From: Sphagnum compactum
Taxonomy: Eukaryota; Bryophyta; Sphagnopsida; Sphagnales
NCBI GenBank assembly: GCA_965153455.1
Contig: OZ234498.1
Location: 15,996,001 to 16,060,000 of the forward strand
Direction: 5' to 3'
DNA length: 64,000 bases
Both the position numbers and the translations under genes were made by a program. A model generated the notes under the pieces. It was not told the origin of the DNA and did no database searches. It was given only the letters and a program-made list of their open reading frames with translations. Every line of letters starts with the position of its first letter. The first letter of the stretch is position 1. Below, piece by piece: positions 22,972-34,900 of this stretch.

Positions 22972-24400
22972 ATGTACATGATTAAATTTTTTTTAAAAAT
23001 GTTAATAGATGGCTTGTCTATTGTGCATGTAGGGCCACACATGGTTATGTTCACATGCTTATTATGTTCAGTTAGTTGTAATGGTCATGTGCAAGTAGTT
23101 GATCATAATCAATTGAAAAAACATAAAACCACCTTACATCAAAGAGGATTAACAAAAACACATGATGTGATGACATATGTCAACAAGTATGATTTTCCAA
23201 TTAGTTATCAAGGTAATTTTTTATTAAATTGTTCCCAAAATAATGGTCTATTGATTTAAAAATTTAAATTTTTTTTTGAAAAAAATCATCTAATTTTTTG
23301 AAAATGTGTAAAGATGTTGGTCCAAGGTATTTTTCAATTGAAGTCCTACATATTCAAAATGCTATGAAAATCATACAAGAACAAGAGGGAGTTTGGTTTT
23401 GATATACCATTATGTATCAAAGTAGTTATAAAGGTTTTAAAAAAATTGTATTAAACATGTTAGAAAAGGGTTTGACCAAGATGAAGAACTTAGTAAAAAT
23501 GTAATTTTTTTTGGTTTTATGCTTCTAATGGATGATGATGGTGTTGTGGCAATCATTTGTTATAAGGCTATTATTGAAAAAGAAGCAACAAAATCTGGTG
23601 ATAAAGCTTTATGGCTTTTTCGAAATGGTGGTTATGTTGAAAGATCCAAATTGAAAAATTCTTCTTTGATAGCAATGTTTGGATGAAGATGGGCACAAGA
23701 TTTTTGCAAATAAAATAATCGAACATGTATATTCATTTGAAATTATAATCACTTGTGATGATTTTTTTGTATATTTTTGTTGCAACTTTTCCAACAATAA
23801 TGAAACAAGTACATGCACAATAATTGAGGAAATCAAGTTGATGGTGATGTTAAACCAACGGTAATTGAATTGAGATTATTGCTTCCAATTTAACAAATAC
23901 ATTTAAAAAATTTATCGTTCAACTTTTCCCAAAATGTGTTGATGAAGTGGAAAACCTTCACAAATCTAATCAAGGCTTAGGAAAAATTGGGAAAACCCCT
24001 TTCACAACTATGGGGATCATTGAGAATTATTTAGATCTTCCACACATTGATGTAAATGATTCAAAATTCAGTTACATCACGTGGTTCCTTTCGAATAAGT
24101 ATTTTTTTAATATAAGTTTAAAATACATTTCATCCAAAATAAAAATGTAATTAATTGTATTAATTATATATCATGTGTAGGGACATCATTTAAAGGACGA
24201 GGCATACAAACCCAAGGGGGAGTTTTTGCTTCCAAAATACAAGGTGTTTTTTTCACTCACAATGTGGTATTATACTTGGCATACATTCTAATAAAATCTA
24301 TCATGGAACTTGTAGAAATATTGGGTACACACAAATTGGTGTAACTTTGACCACAAGACTAAAAATTGCAAATGTAAATGCAAAAAAAAAAAGGAATTAA
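22972..24400 (+). pseudogene. Decayed gene: Cys/His finger plus 2-oxoglutarate/Fe(II) oxygenase-like fold
   Basis: Four blocks read as exons of one protein. The first (22,972-23,211) has a CLLC motif followed by DHNQLKKHKTTLHQ, finger-like, and ends at an AAG|GTAATT donor. The second (about 23,303-23,390) reads GPRYFSIEVLHIQNAMKII. The third (about 23,465-24,090) contains DDDGVVAIICYKAII, then after frameshifts KCVDEVENLHKSNQGLGKIG and YLDLPHIDVND. The fourth (from 24,181, after a TGTAG acceptor) reads KGEFLLPKYKVFF, then after a frameshift IYHGTCRNIGYTQIGVTLTTR. HxD (His 24,043, Asp 24,049) plus a distal YHGT (His 24,302) is the iron-binding pattern of 2-oxoglutarate dioxygenases. The FxLPxYxVxF strand suggests a TET/JBP-like subgroup, which is tentative. 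Stops and frameshifts indicate a dead copy. It is not in the duplicated segments. Confidence 0.45.
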
Positions 24401-27400
24401 AAATTTGAATAGACTAAGTTCTTCAATAGGTCATAGATTTTATGATTTGTTTTCTGCATAAAAGGAACAAAAGTTGTCCTTTATTATTTTACTTTATAAA
24501 AATTTATCAGTATTTTTTCCCTCCATCTTTGTTTTTTTTGAGAAATTTTTATTTCTTCCCGAATGTTATAGGGAGGAAGAGTTGCCCCTTTTGTTTATTT
24601 TTTAAAATGTTTAAAATGTATAGACCTCATGATTTTAGTAGTAGTTTAATAATATAAAGGCTTTTGATGTGGCTCATCCAGAGGTGTGTAAGCAAATGTT
24701 GTGGCAATTGAAATTGTTGAACTTGTCAATTGGTGATTTTTTTTCATAGTTTTCATTAGCTCCTTGTCACAATGTTGATCCAAAAACAAGCTGAAGGTGT
24801 TGCATTAGCTAGCCAAGGCCTATGAAAGTGAACTCTAGGGTTTTAAATTCATTTTCAACTTGTTCTTGCTCATTCAAGTCTTGTTTTGTTTACTATTCTT
24901 GGGTCATAAGTCACTCATGCACTAAGTACCATTTATTAAATTGCTAACTTTAACTTAATTTTTCTCTCTCTATACATATAATCTCATCGCCAAGCTCCTT
25001 CATTAACAAGTTTCTATCTAATTTAGCCATGGGTAGTAACTACTTACTCACTAGTGATGGGAGTTCTCAAGATTCATATATTTTTTTGTTAGGTGTCAAA
25101 TTTTTTGTCATTGCCAATAAATTTCAAAAAATAAAATATTCTATCACAAGAAACTTGTTGCCATCTTCATAGTATCTAATTTTTTATGCAATTTGCTACT
25201 ATAAATAACTACATTTTAATAATTTTAAATTTTTCCTGACACATTCTATTAAGAGGTTGCCATTTACTCCTAAATCACCCTTGGGATGTTTGTTGCGAAC
25301 ATCCTTATAGCAGAGAATTGAAAAAAAAAAAAACATTGTTTCTAAATCTTGTAATTTTTTTGTGCAAAATTTTGCACGAATGTAACATGTGGAAATGAAC
25401 TGCCACCTTCTCAAAAGGTTTTTTGGGGGATTTTTTTGAGATTTTTTATATAATGTCAAGTAATGTTTTTTTAAAAAATTCTTTCATGTCGAAATTTTTG
25501 TAATCCCCTCCTCCCCCAATCAGCAAAAATAGGTCGAAATTACACTAAAAAAACCAAAAATTCTAAGTTTTTCCAAAATTTTAAGTCAAAAAAGCGAAAT
25601 TTCTCCCAAAAGCAAATTGACGAGTGTCAAGAGGGTTTATCAATTTTGATAAATGAAGAATATATATTTTCTTTTGTTTTTTTTGAAAATTTGCCGAATT
25701 GCATGAAAAATTATTATTTTGCTAGAAAGGTGTCATTGGATTCATGCCTATTGGTTACACATTTATGAAATGCAAAGAAAAGAGTTTAGGGTATGTTTGT
25801 TACTTTTTTTCCATTTGGGATTGAAAATATTGTGGTACCTACCATAGCCAATTTGACACCCATTGTTTAATAACTTATTATTTTTGAGATTCTCATTTGA
25901 AAAGTAAAATGTTTTTGCAGATTTAGACTTTCTTCTATGAAGCTTTGTCTTTGAATAATTAAAATGTATAAAATTTGAACATTTCTAAGAAATATAATGA
26001 GTGTCAAATTGGCCAATGTAGTATTGTGAAAAACATTCAAGAAGACACCTGATGCCCATACCAAGAAAGGACATTGGTTGATTCAGCACTCGTGTGCTCA
26101 ATAATCAATTTAATTCTTTAAAAAAATCTAACTTTTTAATTCTTTCAAAAGCTCATAACTTCCTCATCTCTCTCGTTCGACTTGAGTGATCTAAAGTGAT
26201 ATGGGAGCACAATCTTAAACTCTAAAAATCATCTTTGAACTCTTTGAACGGCAATGGAGCAACCTACACGAAATGTTGGACTGTTTGGTTATAGGTTTGG
26301 AAATTTTCTGAAAATTTTCCTTTTGCCTTTTTGAACCTCTACTTTTGTAGGACCATAACTTTATCATTTTTATAAAAGAAATTGATGATTTTGAGTTTGT
26401 TAGGTGCAACAAGAAGAAGCTGCGACTTCTCTTTAGACATTGAAAACAAAAGAGTCTTCCATTGATATTTGACTTCTTCTGAGAGGCTGAGTGTACTGTG
26501 ACGGGCCTGCTTACCCTAATGAAGATTATTTTTAAAAACTATAGTAATGGCTTTCCCAGAGCTCATTTTAACATATTATGTTAAGGTGATTTGGATGGAT
26601 CTCGGATGGGCAAGAAAACATTTCTAGAAACAAAAACCATGCATAAAACCATGCAACACGATTCTACATGTTTTTCAATTCTGCAAAAGAACTTAGCAAC
26701 AATTTTTTTTAAAAGAAGAATTTTATGTTTTGCAGCAGCTGAGAGGATTTGAATTTTTCTAGGCATAAAACATGTTACAAACCATGTAATGGTTTCTTTT
26801 ATATTTGAATAACTTGAATAGTCAAAAACTCAAACCCTGCAACAAAACCATACGGTTCTCCGCAATGCTACACTGTCAGGCCCAAAAAAGGCACCGAAAA
26901 ATGTTAAAGGGAGGGTATTTAGTGTCTCGCCTATCAGAAGGGTAGTACTGAGTAGTGGAGATTGCATTGAAAATGTTAATCATCATTATCATATTACTTG
27001 TCTGTCAAGGGATGTTGGGGTTTGGATTGGGTATTAATTTTTGAGGTGGGGTTTGAAGGTTGCATCAAAGATTGATGTCAATTTGAATGCCCCCTCTTGA
27101 CTTCACTCCATAGACCTCTCACATTGGCCAAGGATTGGGTAATTGGGAGTGCTGTATTGGGTCCAGGCTTCCAGTTTCCTCTCTCTTTGCCTCTCGTGTA
27201 TGGAATAAAAAAGACAAATATGAGACTTCATTGTAGGATTAGGCATATGTGGCCAACCGTAGGCTAAGATCCAAAAATGTATATAATTTGAAGCAAAGAT
27301 ACCAAAAATAATTCTGAATCTAAACCAAAAGTCTAAATAAAAATTCTAACTTAAGGTCAAATTTTGCGTACATATTAAAGTTATCCGTAAAGTCCCATGG

Positions 27401-27770
27401 TTAGAAGGCGAGTTCAATTAGTTTGGCCCTATGGGAGATGAAATCAGTAACAAGGGGTTGAAAGTTTTACAAACCAAAATAATTGGGAGTGAAACTGGAT
27501 TTTGCACTCATTTTGGTGCAAAACCTAGTTTCGTACCTCATCTTTGCATTTTTCTAGATGCCTCCACTACTACTACATTTTCAATATTCCTACATGTATT
27601 ATTGCCATAATTTACTCTCATCTAAGCATGACATTTATTGTTATGATGCCCCACATTTAAGGAATTTTCGTTACTTTATGGATAACATTGCTTAGGGGTT
27701 GAAAGTTTTCATTGATGATAAAATTCTAAGGTTGGTTAGATAAAAGGCATCCATACTCAAAAAAGCCATT
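24401..27770. other. Non-coding AT-rich stretch
   Basis: No supportable gene in about 3.4 kb. Short open frames on both strands (for example 25,199-25,459 minus) are A/T-run artefacts. G+C rises slowly from about 26,400 onward, which may mark old intron or UTR-like sequence, but I see no coding exon. Confidence 0.5.
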
Positions 27771-27777
27771 GGCGAAC

Positions 27778-28056
27778 TGGGAGCCATGACTAGCACCCAG
27801 TGCTGGCTCCCAGGCATAATGGACCAAATGTGCTGCTTAGGTAGGTCTTAGGTAGGTCTTAACATAGTCCAGGTAGGTAAGAGAATGCAGAATCTGCCAC
27901 TGTGGCCGTTTTTGGAAAAACGGCAATGCCTGACAAGGTGCAGAATCGGCAGGTTCAGTCCACTATGTTTGTCATAATGTCCTCTGAAGGTCCCGGTGTC
28001 AGGGCAGTACACCCAGACCTCGGGCTCCGCCCTCAATTCCAGGGCGTACTGCCCTG
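27778..28056. repeat. GC-richer island with several hairpins
   Basis: Three inverted repeats lie close together. TGGGAGCCA (27,778-27,786) pairs with TGGCTCCCA (27,804-27,812), with an inner AGCAC/GTGCT arm. CCGTTTTT pairs with AAAAACGG around GG (27,906-27,923). CAGGGCAGTAC (28,000-28,010) pairs with GTACTGCCCTG (28,046-28,056), extending to 14 of 16. 'gcagaatc' is repeated at about 27,886 and 27,941, and 'taggtaggtct'-like steps at about 27,838-27,860. This could be a MITE-like or structured-RNA relic. Much richer in G+C than anything nearby. Confidence 0.55.
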
Positions 28057-28210
28057 GTACCAGGGCCTTCCCCTACACTGAAACTGCCCGTCTTTCAGCA
28101 GAGGAAATATTCTGTCTAGTGAGCTGCCCTGCAAGTACAGCTAAGAAAGAAATATGTACCGCTGCTTTCTGATTACTTGTTTGTGACTATGGACGTTTTC
28201 TAATTTCATT

Positions 28211-28538
28211 AGGATACGTCCCTTGGGGAACCTTATTGAGTCAAGTGATCAAACCGTGTCAAACTTTATTAAGACGAAGCACTCGAAAGAGGGGGAAAAC
28301 AAGGAACAAAAGGAAAGGACCCATGTCCAGGCCAGAAAACAAAAATGGTCAAGAAGGTGGGCAAGTAAGAGGAGTGAGAAAAAGTCACATAGTCGACCCC
28401 ACTATCATAAGAAGCATGCTAGAAAAGGGGAGGGGAACTACACTTTTTAAAAAAACACCTAACCTAGAAGAACCCTCACCAGTAATAATGGCTTGTCGCA
28501 TTAAAATAGTTGCAGCATGCACCTGCTGTGACATCTAA
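28211..28538 (+). other. Possible orphan exon, strongly basic, unrecognised
   Basis: After a TTTCATTAG acceptor-like site at 28,202-28,210 an open frame runs to a TAA at 28,536. It contains a very basic segment (LLRRSTRKRGKTRNKRKG) and ends CTCCDI. There is no ATG at its beginning and no family is recognised. It could be an exon, the C-terminal tail of a transposon protein, or chance in a richer-GC patch. Confidence 0.2.
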
Positions 28539-28559
28539 CACCCTCTTTCTATAAAACGC

Positions 28560-29600
28560 ATGCAAAAACAAAAGTGGAAGACCTCTGGAACTCTTTGCTA
28601 CGCAAGCCATGTTCGCACAATGATGAACGGCTTGTTGATGTTTGAATAAGTTGGCCTTCAGATTTGGAGAAAGTTATTTTTAGCACCAAGAAATCCTCAT
28701 GCCCAATAGGCAGAAACCTGTGGCATGTGGAGAGTAACTGAGGCATCTTTATTTGCTTCAACCCTTTTTTTCACTGGTCAAATTTTTTCAAAAAGAAATT
28801 CTAAAAATTGAAATTGTATATTTTTTCAGGGTTTCAATCGCCAGAAGTGAGAAAATCCCCAATTCCTGAGTTTGGTTTTCCATATGTAGCCACAGCTATG
28901 GAAGGATAAATAAATATTTTGGTTTTCATATTTGGAACATTTTGTCACATTTTGCATTTTTTGGAGAAAATTCACCATTTTTGAAAAAATTGAAAGAATT
29001 CGCCAATTTTTTTGTGTTTATTGGAAGCACAACAGCAGAGGCATTTTTCGCTGATGACATGTGCAGTTGCAGGCTGTGTGAATCATCAAGCAATGACCTA
29101 GTGCATCCATTTTGTAAAGGCTAAAAACTTTACTGGTCTTAACAAGGGGTCCGTCACACTGTGCCCTTGCCATTTACATTAAAAAGAATCTTAATGCAAA
29201 AGAAAAATTATGAAAACTCAAATATTTCACGGTGCAAAAATTATAATCTTCGAAAATTCCTCTAAAAGAAACCATAATCCTTCAAGATATTATAACTCTA
29301 TAACTAATCTCAAGTTTCAACACAAGCCAAAATATCATATTTCAAAAATCTTCATATAAAAATAGACCTATTACCTAGGAGGCCAAAATCCATTAAGCTG
29401 CTATACTCTATAATGAATCTAAACACAATATCCTTGCCTTGGTAGGCAAGGCCAACAAAAATTTCAAGTCTAGACCTAGCACCTACACATGCGAAAGTTT
29501 GAGGTTTGCATGTGCCATGACTTTATGGGAAACAAATTATGAACAATGTTTCCCAGTAGGTGTAATCAAGGGACAAAAGGTTGGATAATCTGATATAATT
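28560..29600. other. Non-coding stretch
   Basis: I see no coding, RNA or repeat signal I can support. Confidence 0.5.
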
Positions 29601-29614
29601 TATGTAAGAGGAAA

Positions 29615-29970
29615 GTTCAGACAAAGTACTCTGGGAAACTCTAACTGGCCTCAATTTTCTCTGCTGACACACACATGGTGGGCACCAGTCCATCAATGAT
29701 GGACCACTTGCCTCCATTTTCTAATATTTCAGTGATCAGAGAAAGTTCCGTGTCCAGGACGCACGCATAACTTTATTAAAGACTTCCAATCTTGAACAGC
29801 GTGAAAGCACACAACAACCAGAGAAAAAGGCAGCAAAGTATCCACTTGCAATAATAGATTCCAGAGTAAAGTTCTGAGTAGGTACTACGGAAAACTTTAA
29901 CCAGCCTCAATTGTCTTTGCTGCCACACGGCGTGCACCATCCTAGAAGGACCAGATGCATCCTTTTTCTC
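29615..29970 (-). repeat. Diverged direct repeat pair (about 105 bp, offset about 256)
   Basis: 29,615-29,722 and 29,871-29,970 align along their length, sharing 'ctggcctcaatt'/'ccagcctcaatt' and 'ggaccacttgcc'/'ggaccagatgca'. On the minus strand both translate to related peptides (SGPSLMDWCPPCV and SGPSRMVHAVWQQ). A second related pair, 'cccttggctcaagtttgcatc' and 'cccttggcttagatttgcatc', lies at 30,047 and 30,149. This suggests a decayed tandem-repeat exon on the minus strand; family unknown. Confidence 0.4.
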
Positions 29971-30199
29971 AACCTCTCTTCATAACCACCTTCCACGTTG
30001 TTGATGGGTCTACCCTAAATGCAGGGAATCCCATGGACCAGTTCACCCTTGGCTCAAGTTTGCATCTAGCTGTTCCCTTTCATCCTTCAAAAACCAGAAG
30101 TTCTTCACCAGTCTAGCATAAACAGAAGGAATCCAACAAATTACTTCGCCCTTGGCTTAGATTTGCATCAAGGAGCTTGCTCCAAATTTCTATCAAGGT

Positions 30200-30830
30200 T
30201 GGTTCATATGTTCCGCTATTGCCGGCATCACATGCGTTTAGAGGGCTTGATGGCTCAATGCAACAAGAAGAGTATTCATCATCCAATTGCCAAATGTAAA
30301 TGCATCTCACATTCCATCATGTTTTTATGCTTAACCCTAGTATGTCTAAAACTTTGGTTCCATGTCCTTTAAAACAATAACAATACCATGCATATTGGAC
30401 CTAGATGCATAATGGTTCATCTATTATGATTCTCTATTCGGGTGGGTTAACTTGATCCTCTTCTTTGTAGCAGTCCTCGCATGCATTTCATTGGGCTAGC
30501 AACTAATGTGAAAGGATAACAAGAATTATCAAGGTCATTCAAGTGCGACCTTTTTTGCAATTTCCCAAAACTTGTAAGTATGTGCTTCACATTCTAACAT
30601 CTATCATTTTGAACTCAATATGTCTTGTAATGTCAAAACTAAGTTTGTGTTTTTATTGAATGGTATGAAGGTTGTAATGAATGTAATTTGTTTCAAAGTT
30701 CAAATAGTGAATAATTAAAACATGAACACAACACTCCTAAGTTTCAAATGGGGTTATATTAAAAAGTTTAATCCAACTATTCCAAATAGTTTTGCAACAA
30801 TGAAAAGTCATGAATTTCGTTCAAAAGCAT
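30200..30830. other. Region upstream of the TPR array
   Basis: No exon that could extend the TPR-kinase protein at its N terminus is evident, and I cannot identify a promoter with confidence. A 69-codon open frame at 30,163-30,372 has no features. Confidence 0.4.
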
Positions 30831-30834
30831 ATTG

Positions 30835-31905
30835 GATGACTATCAAGGAGCTTTGCAGGAGATTAACAACGTTCATGTTCTTGAATTCAACAATGTAATC
30901 ACTTTGCGAAGTTTGTGAAATGTTAAAAAGGTGTTAGAATGATTATTAAAAAACCTTCCAAGACCTTAATAACATTGATGTTGTTCAATCAAACAATGCA
31001 ATCATTTTGCAAACGCATGTAGATGTCAAAAGGATGTTGAGTAACTATTAAGGAGCCTTGAAGGACTTTGACAAGGTCGATTTTCTTGAACCAAACAATG
31101 CATTCACTTTGCAAAGCCATGGAGATGTTAAAAACATGTTGAAAGACTATGAACTAACCTTGTAAGATCTTAACTAGGCTGATTTTCTTAAACCAAACAA
31201 TACATTCATTTTGCGAAGTCGTGGAAACGTCAAAAAGATTTTCAAAATTATCAAGGAGCTTTGGAAAACCTTAACAAGGTTAATTCCAAACAATGCATTC
31301 ATTTTGCAAAGTCATGGAGGTGTCAAAAGGATGTTAAAGGACTATTAAGGAACCTTGGAGGACCTTGACAAGGCTGATGTTCTTGAACCAAACAATGCAT
31401 TTACTTTGTGAGGTTGTGTGAATGTTAAAAAGATGTTGGAGGGCTATCAAAAATCCTTGGAGGACCTTGACCAGGTTGATATTCTTAAACCAAACAACGC
31501 ATTCACTTTACAATGTCATGGAGTTGTCAAAAGGATGTTCAAGGATTATCAACGAGCCTTAGAGGACCTTGACAAGGCTAATGTTCTTGAACCAAACAAT
31601 GCATTCATTTGATGAAGCCATGGAGATGTCAAAAGGATGTTGAAGGATTGTCAAGGAGCTTTGGAGGACCTTGACAAGGCTGATGTTCTTGAACCAAACA
31701 ATGCATTCACTTTGCGAAGTCGTGGAGATATCAAAAGGATGTTGAAGGATTATCAAGGAGCCTTGGAGGACCTTGACAAGGCTGATGTTCTTGAACCAAA
31801 CAATGCATTCACTTTGCAACGTCGTGGAGATGTCAAAAAGATGTTCAGGACGATCAAGGGGCCTTAGAGGACCTTGACAAGGCTGATGTTCTTGAACCAA
31901 ACAAT
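30835..31905 (+). pseudogene. Decayed 5' part of the TPR array (about 10 units)
   Basis: Ten recognisable 102-bp TPR units begin at 30,895, 30,998, 31,100, 31,202, 31,295, 31,397, 31,499, 31,601, 31,703 and 31,805, preceded by a partial one. Lesions seen: TGA at 30,916 and 30,940, TAA at 31,049, 31,163 and 31,346, TGA at 31,409, double TGA at 31,610-31,615, a 103-bp unit, a 93-bp unit and a 101-bp unit (1-bp loss near 31,846, the last barrier before the intact frame). Some are single C-to-T changes such as CGA to TGA at 31,409. These units cannot be translated with the kinase unless spliced out, so they look like the abandoned 5' end of the same gene. Confidence 0.85.
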
Positions 31906-34900
31906 GCATTCATTTTGCAAAGCCGTGGAGATGTCAAAAGGATGTTGAAGGATTATCAAGAAGCCTTGGAGGACTTTGACAAGGATGATGTACTTGAACC
32001 AAACAATGCATTCACTTTGCATCGTCGTGAAGATGTCAAAAAGATGTTAGAGGACGATCAAGTAGCCTTGGAGGACCTCGACAAGGCTGATGTTCTTGAA
32101 CCAAACAATGCATTCACTTGGCGAAGCCGTGGAGATGTCAAAAGGATGTTGAAGGATTATCAAGGAGTCTTGGAGGACTTTGACAAGGCTGATGTTCTTG
32201 AACCAAACAATGCATTCACTTTACAACGTCATGGAGACGTCAAAAATATGTTAGAGGACAATCAAGGAGCCTTGGAGGACCTTGACAAGGCTGATGTTCT
32301 TAAACCAAACAATGCATTCATTTTGAGAATCCGTGGAGATGTCAAAAGGATGTTGAAGGATTATCAAGGAGCCTTGGAGGACCTTGACAAGGCTGATGTT
32401 CTTGAACCAAACAATGCATTCACTTTACAACGTCGTGGAGATGTCAAAAAGATTTTAAAGGACAATCAAGGAGCCTTGGAGGACCTTGACAAGGCTGATG
32501 TTCTTGAACCAAACGATGCATTCATTTTGAGAATCCGTGCAGATGTCAAAAGGATGTTCAAGGATTATCAAGGAGCCTTGGAGGACTTTGACAAGGCCAA
32601 TGTTCTTGAACCAAATAATGCATTCACTTTGCAACGTCGTGGAGATGTCAAAAAGATGTTAAAGGACGATCAAGGAGCCTTGGAGGACCTTGACAAGGCT
32701 GATGTTCTTGAACCAAATAATGCATTCATTTTGCGAAGCCGTGGAGATGTCAAAAGGATGTTAGAGGACGATCAAGGAGCCTTGGAGGACTTTGACAAGG
32801 CTAATGTTCTTGAACCAAACAATGCATTCACTTTGCGAAGCCGTGGAGATGCCAAAAGGTTGCTAGAGGATTATCAAGGAGCTTTGGAGGACTTTGACAA
32901 GGCTGATGTTCTTGAACCAAATAATGCATACACTTTGCGAAACCGTGGAGTTGTTAAAAGGTTGTTGAAGGATTATCAAGGAGCCTTGGAGGACCTTGAC
33001 AAGGCTGATGTTCTTGAACCAAACGATGCATTCATTTTGAGAATCCGTGGAGATGTCAAAAGGATGTTCAAGGATTATCAAGGAGCCTTGGAGGACTTTG
33101 ACAAGGCCAATGTTCTTGAACCAAATAATGCATTCACTTTGCAACGTCGTGGAGATGTCAAAAAGATGTTAGAGGACGATCAAGGAGCCTTGGAGGACCT
33201 TGACAAGGCTAATGTTCTTGAACCAAACAATGCATTCACTTTGCGAAGCCGTGGAGATGTCAAAAGGTTGCTAGAGGATTATCAAAGCGCTTTAGAGGAC
33301 TTTGACAACGCTGATGTTCTTGAACCAAACAATGCATTCACTCTACAACGTCGTGGAGATGTCAAAAAGATGTTAGAGGACAATCAAGGAGCCTTGGAGG
33401 ACCTTGACAAGGCTGATGTTCTTGAACCAAATAATGCATTCACTTTGCGAAGTCGTGAAGATGTCAAAAGGATGTTCAAGGATTATCAAGGAGCTTTGGA
33501 GGACCTTAACAAGGCTGATGTTCTTGAACCAAACAATGCATTCACTTTGCGAAGCCGTGGAGATGACAAAAGGTTGCTAAAGGATTATCAAGGAGCCTTG
33601 GAGGACTTTGACAAGGCTAATGTTCTTGACCCAAATAATGCATTCACTTTGCAACGTCGTGCAAATGTCAAAAAGATGTTAGAGGACAATCAAGGAGCCT
33701 TGGAGGACCTTGACAAGGCTAATGTTCTTGAACCAAACGATGCATTCACTTTGCGAAGCCCTGGAGATGCCAAAAGGTTGCTAGAGGATTATCAAGGAGC
33801 TTTGGAGGACTTTGACAAGGCTGATGTTCTTGAACCAAACAATGCATTCACTTTGCGAAACCGTGGAACTATCAAAAGGATGTTGAACGATTATCAAGGA
33901 GCCTTAGAGGACCTTGACAAGGCTGATGTTTTTGAACCAAACATTACATTCACTTTGCGAAACCGTGGAACTGTCCAAAGGATGTTGAAGGATTATCAAG
34001 CAGCCTTGGAGGACTTTGACAAGGCTGATGTTCTTGAACCAAACAATGCATTCACTTTCCAACGTCGTGAAGATGTCAAAAAGATGTTAGAAGACGATCA
34101 AGGAGCCTTGGAGGACCTTGACAAGGCTGATGTTCTTGAACCAAACAATGCATTCACTTTGCAAAGCCGTGGGGATGTCAAAAGGATGTTGAAGGATTAT
34201 CAAGGAGCCTTGGAGGACTTTGACAAGGCTAATGTTCTTGAACCAAATAATGCATTCACTTTGCAACGTCGTGCAGATGTCAAAAAGATGTTAGAGGACG
34301 ATGAAGGAGCCTTGGAGGACCTTGACAACGCTAATGTTCTTGAACCAAACGATGCATTCACTTTGCGAAGCCGTGGAGATGCCAAAAGGTTGCTAGAGGA
34401 TTATCAAGGAGCTTTGGAGGATTTTGACAAGGCTGATGTTCTTGAACCAAACAATGCATTCACTTTACAACGTCGTGAAGATGTCAAAAAGATGTTAGAG
34501 GACAATCAAGGAGCCTTGGAGGACCTTGACAAGGTTGATGTTCTTGAACCAAACAATGCATTCACTTTGCGAAGCCATGAAGATGTCAAAAGGATGTTGA
34601 AAGATTATCAAGGAGCCTTGGAGGACCTTGACAAGGCTGATGTTCTTGAACCAAACAATGCATTCACTTTGCAAAGCCGTGGAGATGCCAAAAGGTTGCT
34701 ACAAGATTATCAAGGAGCTTTGGAGGACCTTGACAAGGCTGATGTTCTTGAACCAAACAATGCAGTCACTTTGCGAAACCGTGGAACTGTCCAAAGGATG
34801 TTGAAGGATTATCAACGAGCCTTGGAGGACTTTGATAAGGCTGATGTTCTTGAACCAAACAATGCATTCACTTTGCAACATCGTGGAGATGTCAAAAAGA

